A DNA stretch of 64,000 nt from Sphaerolaimus hirsutus (taxonomy: Eukaryota; Nematoda; Chromadorea; Monhysterida; Sphaerolaimidae), in the NCBI GenBank assembly GCA_964036195.1, contig OZ038458.1:20039832-20103831 (forward strand), written 5' to 3'. How positions within the stretch are numbered: position 1 is the first letter of the stretch; every line of letters starts with the position of its first letter. Under the pieces are notes generated by a model. It had not been told where the DNA came from and ran no database searches. It saw nothing but the letters and a program-made list of their open reading frames with translations. Shown here in pieces: positions 41,938 to 51,600 of the stretch. The translations under genes were made by a program, and so were the position numbers.

Positions 41938-42489
41938 CCAATCTTGAAGCAGTGCATTGCCATTTCGTGTGCAGAGCATTTCCTGCATTTTTCGAAAACA
42001 TGAACGTAAACATAAGTATAAATACCCCAAAATACCCGGTAATTTCATGTAAACGTTAATATTTACTCAACTCTATTATGCCATATTTTCACTGTTTCTC
42101 ATATTCGATACATAACTTCTTTGCACAGGCTATTTCTGTACGCAGGCTATTATTTATTTACACAACAAGCACCGCTAGCCGATATTATTTAGTCTTGATA
42201 AGGCGCGTCCAGTTCTAACGTGTTCTTCAGAATGAATCTGAAATATAAGCGGTGCGCATACAACGAAACGAATGAATGTTGTTTCGCACCGCCCGAACAG
42301 GAAACCAGAGTGACCAGTAGAAAACGCCACCGAATGACCATGTAAGTTGAAGTTTGCCACTTTTGTACCAATTGTAGACTATGGCAGGTGGTGTGATATT
42401 TAGGTGCTGATATTTTTTCGGGCCATTTTTAAACCATTTTTCAACCTTTTTGGTAGATTTTAGAGAGCATTTTGAGATCTGGTGGCAGT

Positions 42490-43589
42490 TGTGTAACATT
42501 ATCGTAAAATGTAAAAATCTTTAATATTTAAGTTGACGTTCTTAAGTTCGCTTTTATATTTAATTAATTCAACTTATTACGATTCCAATTTTATTCACAT
42601 TCCTTTTCTTAACATCTTCACATTCACCATTTAATATCTCAAGCGATGTTGTTTACAACGTGCGCTTCACAACGCTCACATATTTAGATCTTAGTCATTG
42701 CTCACATTCCGCCACATTTCCTTGACAAGCAACACGCAAATACGCCGTCATGTTTATGTTAAGCGGCGGGCCCGCCCCGAGTGGGGGGCCGGGCCCGCGC
42801 GCCATTTCAAATGCTGTCTGGCTTGTCTCACATTTTGACTATCTTGCCAGTTTAGCTCGCTTTTCATCGGAGAAGCGAGCTGGCAAGGATTGAACTTTCA
42901 CAATTGGAAATGTTGGGTAAAATCGGAGATTAGAGCCGACCGATTGGCGCCAAACCAATCGCCATCGGTCTGGCCCTTAAAAGCCGATTTGACAGCTAAA
43001 ATCGGCAGTGTTTGCAACCTCGTCAACTTCACACGAATCTCTTCCTAGGATCTAAATAAGCGCCGTAGTCACTTTATTAAGTCGCTTGTTTTTGGTGCTA
43101 AGTTTAACGCTTGGTGCTTTAAGTCACCTCAGTGCTTTATTTCACACCTGCGCTGTTTGAGGTGCTTTATTCACAACCGCGCCACTTAATTGTCGCCTTT
43201 TGTCGTAATTAAGTGCCTTCTTTAAATTACCTTATTTCTCCGGTAATTAGAGCTTCTTTTACGTTTTATTTAAGTAATTAATTTAGTTGTAAATTAATTC
43301 CTTTGTTTACGTATATTTTTATATATATTTTATTTACATTTATTTCTTTGTATTTAAATTGTCTAAATAAAAACGTTCGTCAAAACCTTTGGTAAACAAT
43401 CTAAATTTGCTTCACACTAACTCACGTCAATTCACTTCAACTCAACTAATCACATTTGATAAAATAACGGAACGTCAACTAGAGACGACGCTTCACGTCA
43501 ACTTACACTTGTTCACATTTGTCCTCTTCCTCGGTTACAAATAGGAGCTGGTTCACAAGTCACTTCAACAAGTTCCGTATTATTTTACA
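42490..43589 (+). repeat. BEL 5' LTR
   Basis: It is 1100 bp with TG...CA ends. It contains the GC-palindrome GCGGGCCCGCCCCGAGTGGGG and, towards the end, AATAAA at about 43367. Differences from the 3' LTR include CCCCGAG against CCCCAAG, ATTTTGAC against ATTTTCAC, and TTACAAAT against TTAGGAAT. Confidence 0.95.
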
Positions 43590-43610
43590 TGGCGCAGCGA
43601 GCAGGGTGAC
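43590..43610 (+). other. Probable BEL primer-binding site
   Basis: TGGCGCAGCGAGCAGGGTGAC directly follows the terminal CA of the 5' LTR. TGGCGC at this position is the expected complement of a tRNA 3' end (GCGCCA). The identity of the priming tRNA was not determined. Confidence 0.65.
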
Positions 43611-43868
43611 TAATTAAAACTAATTGGTCACTCTAATTAAGTCGTCTCGCGCGAAATTTCATTGGAAATTGTTTTTCACAGCCTGAGTCACAAGCATGAG
43701 GTTACGGTAATACGGTTTTGGACGCAAAATCGTTAGTAGCGCGTGCATAAATACTTACGATTTTACAAGTACAAGTCACAAGTAACGAAATATTTATTTT
43801 TATTATTTTATTTCGTTCACAGCTAGCTACCACTTTGCTAATAAGCAATAAATCGATCGAACTTTGCT

Positions 43869-46628
43869 ATGGCCGACGAACGCATACGCGCTCAGCAAGG
43901 CGCCGCCGCCGCCGCAGCTATGCCTGCGAGCAACGTTGATGAGTTCGACACAGCTCATCCGTTGACTCAACATAGCCGGGCGCTGACTGGAGTGCGCAAC
44001 GGAGTGCTGCGTTTCACATCCAAACCGATTCCTAAAATCGTCAAAGACGAGTCACAACCCGCCGCCGTCAACATACGCGCGGCGGAGGAAGTATTAGAAT
44101 TACTTCAGGCCTACGGCTACCAAGCCGAGATGAAACGCTTGGACCTGTCTACGGCTATGGACAAATTCACAACTTCTGTCCAAGATTACATCACAAGCCT
44201 AGACAGAGACGAAGACGGAGTGGCCGAGGAGATAAAGAGCGCCAACACAAAATTGGAGCGCGCGCTCTACTCGGGCTCGAACAACGCGATGATGCTCATG
44301 GATGAGCTGGAATCGAGGATTGCGTCCGCCCAAGCGCACATCAAATCCGTGGAAAGGTTGATACTTTCCTTGAAAGGTCAGTCCACTGTTGATTTAACTA
44401 CTCAACCCCTTTCACAACCCCCTTACAACAATGTCAATATGGGAAGTAGTTCTCAACCTTCACAACCGGAAACTTTGTTAAAGTTACCTAAAATCGAGCT
44501 TGCTAAATATAACGGTGATCCGTTAGAATGGGCAGCTTGGTGGGAGATTTTTCGAGCTCAAATTCACGACCGAGCTAATTTGTCAATGGGTATGAAATAT
44601 ACATACCTCAAGCTCAGCCTTACCGGTCCAGCAGCAGAACTGCTGGCCGGATTAAAAGGTGATGGTCGAGATTACATCACAGCGGTCACCATGTTACAAT
44701 CAAACTTTGGTGAAACGCATCGGGTACAAGCAGCCCTTTGGGATAAATTGTATTCACTTGAAAAACCTTCGTCAAGAGGAGACTCTCTCACAAATTTCAC
44801 AAGAACCCTTTTGTCAACTCTCAATCAACTTAAAGAAAGGGGTGAAAGTGTCGATTCTGGTGCAGTGTTAAGAATAATTCGTGGTTATCTTCCCGATAAT
44901 ATTGTTCTTGCCGTCACAGAAGAACACCGGAATTCGATGCGCACCGCTGTAACCGGCGACACCGAACTCACAGTCGTCAGGTTTGTTGATGCATTAACTA
45001 CCATTGCTCGTGCTCGGTTAGATGCGATGAAAACTGAACAACAAAGCTCACAATCTTCAACTGTTGTTCAGAAATCACAAAATTCATCATTAAAAAAGCC
45101 ACAAAATGGAGGAGGTTGGCAACAGCAAAAGAAAAAAGGAAATAAATCACAAAATACCTTTTCAAAACCAAAACCTATTCACAATACGGTTGCTTTTGCT
45201 GGTACCAACGCTAACGTTGGTAAATCACAGGGAAAAAATAAAAATTCCACTCAACCTCCCAGAACTCCGGCGATCGGAGCGATTAGTCAAAAGCAGTCCT
45301 CACAACCTGCTGCTGACTATCGCAAGCCGAAATTCGAGTGCTTGTTCTGCGGCATCAAAGAGCACTACACAACCGACTGCCCTCAATACGTCACACCGAG
45401 AGAGCGCACTGAACGGTTGCGAGCTTTGGGCGATGTGTGCACGCGATGCATGCGCAGAGGCCATCAAGCGGCACAGTGCACTCAACAACTGAGTTGCTAC
45501 TACTGTCGCCAGATTGGTCAGCATCACGGGGCGTTCTGTCCTACCAGACAGGCACCCGCCAGGCGTCAGGTAAACAATTCACAAAATAAAGCCTTTGTCA
45601 AAGCAACGAGCGCTAATTTTGTCAACGCTCAGGTAATCACAACGGGCGCGGCGTCGTCACATGCACCGCCATTGTATCCGCCTTCACACACGGAACCGAT
45701 GAGCGTGTGTGTCATCCCACCGGACGAAAACGATTTCCGGTGGAGACAGAATACGCTGTACCAGCTGGACATGGACGGCCCGCTCGACATGGGTGAATGG
45801 CCGAGGCCCGCTAACGCGCAACAGGCGAGAGCTCAAGAGGAAGCCCGCAAATATCACAGCGAAAACGAGCTGTGGACGACGCTCCGTGCCAACCTCATCC
45901 AGGAAGGCACAGATATGGAGACTGTCGAGGCCAAAATCCGCGGCTTCCAGCAAAAACGGTACGAGGTGTACCCACACCTCAACCCGAACCAAATGTCATC
46001 GTCGGTGCCACTTCAACCTAGTCACAGGCCCACGGTGGAGGTGCTGAGCGCACAGGCGGGTTACGGTAACCCCAACACCGCTACCAGGCAGCAGGCCGAA
46101 CAAGAATGTGAGTTCGATTTTGCACCTATTGTTCGTTTGCAAGTGGCCCAGGCTTCATTAATTAATAAAGACGCTGAATTAAATCGAGTCACAGACCCTT
46201 TGTTAATATTCTTTGACACTGGATGCGAATATTCATACATTAAAGCATCCGTGGCAAATGAGTATAACTTTGAAAACAAAGGAGATGTTGTTCTTCAAAT
46301 GAACGTGTTTGCGACAAAAACGCCTGTCACAGTCAATACGTTTTTGGTCGAGGCTGTCATGCCTATTTACAAACACGTCGACAATAAGGGCAATATGTTA
46401 CAAATTCCGCTCACTTTACGTGCAGTGGATAATTTGGCAACATATGCGTGCCCACCTCCTTTGTCACAAGACGACAAAACAGTCATTTACATTGTGTACG
46501 GTGAACATGCACAAGAACAATTCGCGGAACCGCTTGAATTGACCGAAATGACTGATGAGTTTTGTCACAAACTATGTCAACCAGATGTAGTCATTGGTCA
46601 AGACTATTATTGGAAGTTCAACATTTGA
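43869..46628 (+). CDS. BEL Gag-protease open frame (919 codons)
   Basis: Start at ATG 43869 and TGA at 46626-46628. In order: an N-terminal helical region, the DUF1759-type retroelement Gag block (LPKIELAKYNGDPLEWAAWW at about residue 205), a Gln/Ser-rich linker, three CCHC-like zinc knuckles (about 491, 524, 543), and an aspartic protease with DTG at Asp783. The stop falls at the protease/RT junction, and the next open frame continues in the same frame. This matches a read-through Gag-Pro/Pol arrangement or a nonsense mutation. Confidence 0.93.
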   Translation: MADERIRAQQGAAAAAAMPASNVDEFDTAHPLTQHSRALTGVRNGVLRFTSKPIPKIVKDESQPAAVNIRAAEEVLELLQAYGYQAEMKRLDLSTAMDKFTTSVQDYITSLDRDEDGVAEEIKSANTKLERALYSGSNNAMMLMDELESRIASAQAHIKSVERLILSLKGQSTVDLTTQPLSQPPYNNVNMGSSSQPSQPETLLKLPKIELAKYNGDPLEWAAWWEIFRAQIHDRANLSMGMKYTYLKLSLTGPAAELLAGLKGDGRDYITAVTMLQSNFGETHRVQAALWDKLYSLEKPSSRGDSLTNFTRTLLSTLNQLKERGESVDSGAVLRIIRGYLPDNIVLAVTEEHRNSMRTAVTGDTELTVVRFVDALTTIARARLDAMKTEQQSSQSSTVVQKSQNSSLKKPQNGGGWQQQKKKGNKSQNTFSKPKPIHNTVAFAGTNANVGKSQGKNKNSTQPPRTPAIGAISQKQSSQPAADYRKPKFECLFCGIKEHYTTDCPQYVTPRERTERLRALGDVCTRCMRRGHQAAQCTQQLSCYYCRQIGQHHGAFCPTRQAPARRQVNNSQNKAFVKATSANFVNAQVITTGAASSHAPPLYPPSHTEPMSVCVIPPDENDFRWRQNTLYQLDMDGPLDMGEWPRPANAQQARAQEEARKYHSENELWTTLRANLIQEGTDMETVEAKIRGFQQKRYEVYPHLNPNQMSSSVPLQPSHRPTVEVLSAQAGYGNPNTATRQQAEQECEFDFAPIVRLQVAQASLINKDAELNRVTDPLLIFFDTGCEYSYIKASVANEYNFENKGDVVLQMNVFATKTPVTVNTFLVEAVMPIYKHVDNKGNMLQIPLTLRAVDNLATYACPPPLSQDDKTVIYIVYGEHAQEQFAEPLELTEMTDEFCHKLCQPDVVIGQDYYWKFNI

Positions 46629-46655
46629 CCAACAGAAATCGAACTCCCATCTGGA

Positions 46656-48626
46656 TTGATCATAGTCGAATCAATACTTGGGTTGATGTTAGGTGGAAAT
46701 GCATCCTCACAATCATTTGTCACAACACCCGACATTTCCCCACATCAATTCATGGTTTCATGTAGTTCACATGCTTCATCAGCTGTTGCTGTTGGCCAAG
46801 AGACATTATTTCAATTTCACAGTCTCGAGTCAATAGGTATCACAGATGATCCCTTATCACATGATGACGACATAGCTGAACAGTTAATTCTGGAATCAAT
46901 TACTCTTGATCCAGAAACTGGTCGCTATAGCGTGGATTGGCCATTCAAATCAACCATTCAAGAATTGCCAACCAACAATGCAGAAGCATTTCGTCGCTTT
47001 CTGTCACTGTTGAAACGGTTTCGAAAAGATCCCAATTTATTCGCTACATATGCGAAAGTCATCTCAGATCAACTTCACAAGGGTGTCATCGAACCCGTCT
47101 ATGGTTCACAAGATGGTTTGCAAGAACACATCCTACCTCACCAACCTGTCCTCACACCTGGCAGATCGACAACATGTCGAATAGTGTATGATGGTTCTGC
47201 AGGCAAGCCAAGTCTCAATAATTGCTTATTTCAAGGCCCAGTTCTCACACCACTGGCGCTCGGATTAATGCTTCGCTTCAGAGCCGGAAAAGTGGTGTTA
47301 TTAGCAGATATTGAGAAAGCATTTTTACAAATTGCTCTTCACCCAAAATCACGCGCTTTCACAAAATTTTACTGGCTGCGTGATGACACCATTCCATCTC
47401 ATGAAGACAATATTCAAATGATGCAATTCACAAGGGTGCTGTTTGGTCTCACATGCAGTCCATCCATTTTGTCAACTGTCATCAAATATCACCTAGAAGA
47501 GGAATTAGCTCACATGCATCCCGCTGAGACCAATGAACGAATGAAACTGGAGCTGTTGCTCAACAGCATTTACGTTGATAATTTAGTTATCAGCGTAGAT
47601 GATGACAAATATGCAATACAGCTCTATCGTTTAATTAAAGCTGTTTTTGCCAGAGCAAATTTCAACATGCGCGAATGGATGACAAATTCGCCTATGGTCT
47701 CGGAAAAAATCAAACCTGATGACCTCAACCCGAAAAAGTCACAATATATTAAAGTAATGGGTCTCGTTTACGATCACATTGAAGACACCATTGCGGTGCC
47801 AGCTCCCAAAAAAGATTTCACGCTCATTGTCACAGCCACACGCCGCAATTTAAACAAATTGCTGGCTTCAACATACGATCCTATTGGCGTCACAGCACCC
47901 GCGTTATTTCGGTTGAAATTTCGCGTGTCACAAATAATTCAAAGGTGCAATATCACAACCTGGGATGAACTCATTGAAGACCCAGAGGCGGATGACTTAC
48001 TGGACGATTTAAAACGACATCTCTCGTCCATAAGTCAAATCAAATTCCCGCGCTCATTTCATTCTTTTGGCATCGATGTCAAAGCCGTCACACAACCATT
48101 AGAATTACATGTGTTTTGTGATGCCTCAAAAGATGGATACGCAGTTTGCGCTTATTTGCGTCAAAAAGCGATTTCACCCGACGAATATGGTTATGAAGAT
48201 GACCGATATTTTAGTGGTTTTCTCACAGCTCGCACAAAACTAGCCCCACTTCCGTCAAAACAAGGTCAACCCCTCACAATCACACGCTTGGAATTGCTAG
48301 GTGTCACAATTGGTGCACAGCTCATCGATTATTTACATCATGAACTCGTTGAGCTGGGTGGATGGAAAATTCACAGTAATTTCCTCTGGACCGATAGTAC
48401 AGTTGTCATCGGCTGGCTGTATACCGCAAAGCCGCTGGCTACTTTTGTCAACAATCGGGTCACAAAAATCCATTCACTAATGTCAAAACATTGCATTCAA
48501 ATTTGCAAGGTTGCTACAAAAGACAACCCAGCCGACATCGCGTCACGGGGTTGTACTTTTGATCAATTAATGATCGAAACAATGTGGTTCACCGGACCCA
48601 CATTTTTAGCTGAACCTCTCACATAA
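46656..48626 (+). CDS. BEL reverse transcriptase-RNase H open frame
   Basis: It is in the same frame as the Gag-protease frame, with the first ATG at 46656. RT motifs: YDGSAGKPSLNNCLFQGP, LLADIEKAFLQIAL (Asp218), FGLTCSPS and YVDN at about 306-309. The usual YVDD has Asn in place of the second Asp here, which should be compared with other BEL elements before calling it inactive. RNase H: VFCDASKDGYAV, RLELLG, WTDSTVVIGWL and NPADIASRG. Ends with TAA 48624-48626 at the RNase H/integrase boundary. Confidence 0.93.
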   Translation: MIIVESILGLMLGGNASSQSFVTTPDISPHQFMVSCSSHASSAVAVGQETLFQFHSLESIGITDDPLSHDDDIAEQLILESITLDPETGRYSVDWPFKSTIQELPTNNAEAFRRFLSLLKRFRKDPNLFATYAKVISDQLHKGVIEPVYGSQDGLQEHILPHQPVLTPGRSTTCRIVYDGSAGKPSLNNCLFQGPVLTPLALGLMLRFRAGKVVLLADIEKAFLQIALHPKSRAFTKFYWLRDDTIPSHEDNIQMMQFTRVLFGLTCSPSILSTVIKYHLEEELAHMHPAETNERMKLELLLNSIYVDNLVISVDDDKYAIQLYRLIKAVFARANFNMREWMTNSPMVSEKIKPDDLNPKKSQYIKVMGLVYDHIEDTIAVPAPKKDFTLIVTATRRNLNKLLASTYDPIGVTAPALFRLKFRVSQIIQRCNITTWDELIEDPEADDLLDDLKRHLSSISQIKFPRSFHSFGIDVKAVTQPLELHVFCDASKDGYAVCAYLRQKAISPDEYGYEDDRYFSGFLTARTKLAPLPSKQGQPLTITRLELLGVTIGAQLIDYLHHELVELGGWKIHSNFLWTDSTVVIGWLYTAKPLATFVNNRVTKIHSLMSKHCIQICKVATKDNPADIASRGCTFDQLMIETMWFTGPTFLAEPLT

Positions 48627-48629
48627 ACC

Positions 48630-51600
48630 ATGCTTGACATTTCGCAATATCAAGCACAACCTGTCACTGAAGAACTTGCGAAAGGCGACACTCACATCAG
48701 TCGACCTTTATATGCTGGAGCAGTAACTTCACAGCCTGTTTCACAGCCTGATTCACAACCAGCTAATGTTCTTGCACAGCAAGTACCTGTCAATTTGGAC
48801 CCCAATTTGTCACAAAATGTCACTCCTCAAAATCCGTTTGTCGAAAGTCGACAACGTCACATCCCTTCAAATCCATTCGAAATCGACATTCGACGATTTT
48901 CAACACTGTCAAAATTGTTGCGTACTGTCGTATACCTGCTTCGTGTCAAAACATATTGGCTAAATCGCTCCATGCATAAAGCTGCAAAGCGCGAAAGCGA
49001 ATATTTATCAAAACCCATCACACAAGCTGATTTAAACGAAGCATTTAGACATGTATTGCGCATTTCACAGGCAGAGGAATGTGCTAGTTGCATTTCACAA
49101 GCGCAACTTGGCAAACACCACATGCTCAAATGGGACGCGTGGAATAATTTATTATATTGTGTCACGCGTGTGTCTCACAAAGAACACCGAAACCCTTCGT
49201 TGTTTTACTACCTGCCAAAGACCGGGTGGTTAACAACGCTAGTGGTTACTCATTTTCATGAGCTTGCTGGTCACAGTGGCATGCTTCACACTTTAGCAGA
49301 TTTACGCGAACACTGCTGGTTGTCGAGTGCCAAGCAGGTAGTTGCAAAAATTTTGCGTAAATGTGTCACATGCCGCAAAGCGGAAGGAGGTCCATTCACG
49401 TTACCTGATTTTCACACATTACCTGTCACTAGAACTCAATCACAAATCAAACCATTTCAACATATTGGCATTGATTATATGGGACCGTTAGTTTATTCAC
49501 AAAACGGAACCCGTCACAGTCAACACATTTTGTTGCTAACATGCTTCAGTACACGCGCCATTCATTTAGAGTCAACCAATAGTGTCTCGACAGCCGACAC
49601 AATTATGGCTCTAAATCGTTTTATTTCACGTCGAGGCATGCCGGACACAATTTGGTCCGACAATGCCCCAGCATTCAAAAATTGTGTCAAAATGCTACCG
49701 GACGTAAAATGGCATTTTATCACAGCCAATAGTCCATGGCAGGGCGGCGTGTACGAACGCATGGTAGGCTTAGTCAAACGCTTGCTCAAAAAAGCATGCG
49801 GACGACGTTGTCTCACATGGCATGAATTTCTCACAGTCATGCTTGACGTCGAATTCTCCGTCAATACGCGACCATTGTCATACTTGTCAAACACAGACAT
49901 TGGTGCAGCGATACTGCGCCCAATACATTTTCTTTGGGGCACCCCACCACCATGTTACATGGATGAAAAACGTGAGTTGGAACTCGATTCCACCACGATT
50001 GAACCCATGCGAAAAATTCCAAAAGAAGAATGGGAAAGAATGACGGATGGATCTTTCAACCTCACACCCTCACAAATCGAAAAAACCTACACGCTCACAC
50101 CCCCACGTGTCAATGACGTCAACTGCATCGACGAAATTGCACTCAATTCTGTGCCTGAAAAGGACAGAGATGACATCACATTACTTTGGAACCAAATTCG
50201 TCACAATCGGGAAGTGCTTTGGTATGAGTGGTCACGTCAATACATTGACCTACTCAAAGATCGAGCAAAAAATCAACGCTTGAAAAGAGGCACAATCAAC
50301 GAAGCTCCCAAACGTGGCCAAGTGGTGTTAATCACAGATGATAAACAACCACGCGGCATGTGGCAAATGGGCCGCGTTCACGAAATACACGTGTCAAGCG
50401 ATGGCAAAATACGTGCAGTCACAGTATTGTCAAGCAACGGTCGTCGCACACGTAGATCTCCATCTAACCTAGTGCCTCTGGAAATCGACACAGAGGACGG
50501 TGTTGAATATAAAATCGACACTGAAGTAAAAGATGATGATAAGTCACAACCTTCACCTGATAAGGGTGATGATTCACAAACAGATCAATCACATCAACAA
50601 TCACAATCTTCACAGCAAGATGCAAGACGCGCAAACCCACGTCGAACATGTCGCTACACTGGCACATATTCTTTCTGGGGAAACGTGTCGCATTTAATGG
50701 CACTTTCGTTGCTAATACAATCAAAATTAGCCAACGCACTCACATGGACAGATCAATATCACAAAACATTCAATCTGTGCCATAAAACGCGCACTGGTCA
50801 CGCAATTCAACTTACGGAAAAAGTAACATGTCACTTTCCTCAAGTTACAGCCATAGAGGATATTGTGGTATCCATATGGATGTTGCGTGTTCAGCCGCAA
50901 ACGACACCAATTTATAGATGCTTTCAACAAGAGCATACTATAGTCACGTATATGAGCCTGGTGGGCGGAAAAGCTATGCTGCCACCAGAAATCATTAAAA
51001 ACCACAGAGTCACAACCTACGATTGCATGATCGCCTACCAAAATAAAACTTGGAAAGGCGAACCCTTAATAAAAATCGGTCATGCATTGTGGAGCACTCA
51101 CAAATCACTTCACATCGATTATTGTTACTTTTGTCATAATCTGAGTAACACAGTAATGAACTTTCACATAGAGGAAGGTGTGGTCGCAAGTCTTGACGGA
51201 AAGAAAATAGTTTCCGAAATTCAAGATTTGTCACATTGCAACCCACAAGCCGGCTATTGTTATGACAGCGACAATGGCGTCTCTTTATGGAATGCTACCG
51301 CCTTTAACAAGCAGTGTGCATTCCAAGAGATTGGTCAATTTGATGCGCAATATTCACAAAATCACTACATAGTGGAAAAATTGCAAGCTGCATTTTCTGT
51401 CACATGGAGATCACAACAATTCCCAAATAATGCAGAATGCGTGCCAAAAGACGCAAAATATATTGACCAGGGCTCGGCATTCATTCAATTTCTTCGATAT
51501 CAACTTAAGAAATTGAAAAAACCTGAAACCAAAAAAGCTCCTCTTCATTTCAAACTCGCACCAAATCTTGATGTTGGTGTGTTTCACTTGCTCACAGCCC

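Larger units (their letters stand above)
39702..42489. repeat. Left copy of a 2.79-kb direct duplication flanking the BEL element
   Basis: This segment is repeated at 55004-57790 in the same orientation with only a few differences. One base is lost in the right copy (AATACGGTTATT here, AATACGTTATT there), and AATCGCC here reads AAGCACC there. It contains a GGCGC-rich hAT element, a TATACTCGGCGGAC MITE and introner-like pieces, but no host exon. The copies diverge exactly at the start of the BEL 5' LTR here. Confidence 0.93.
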
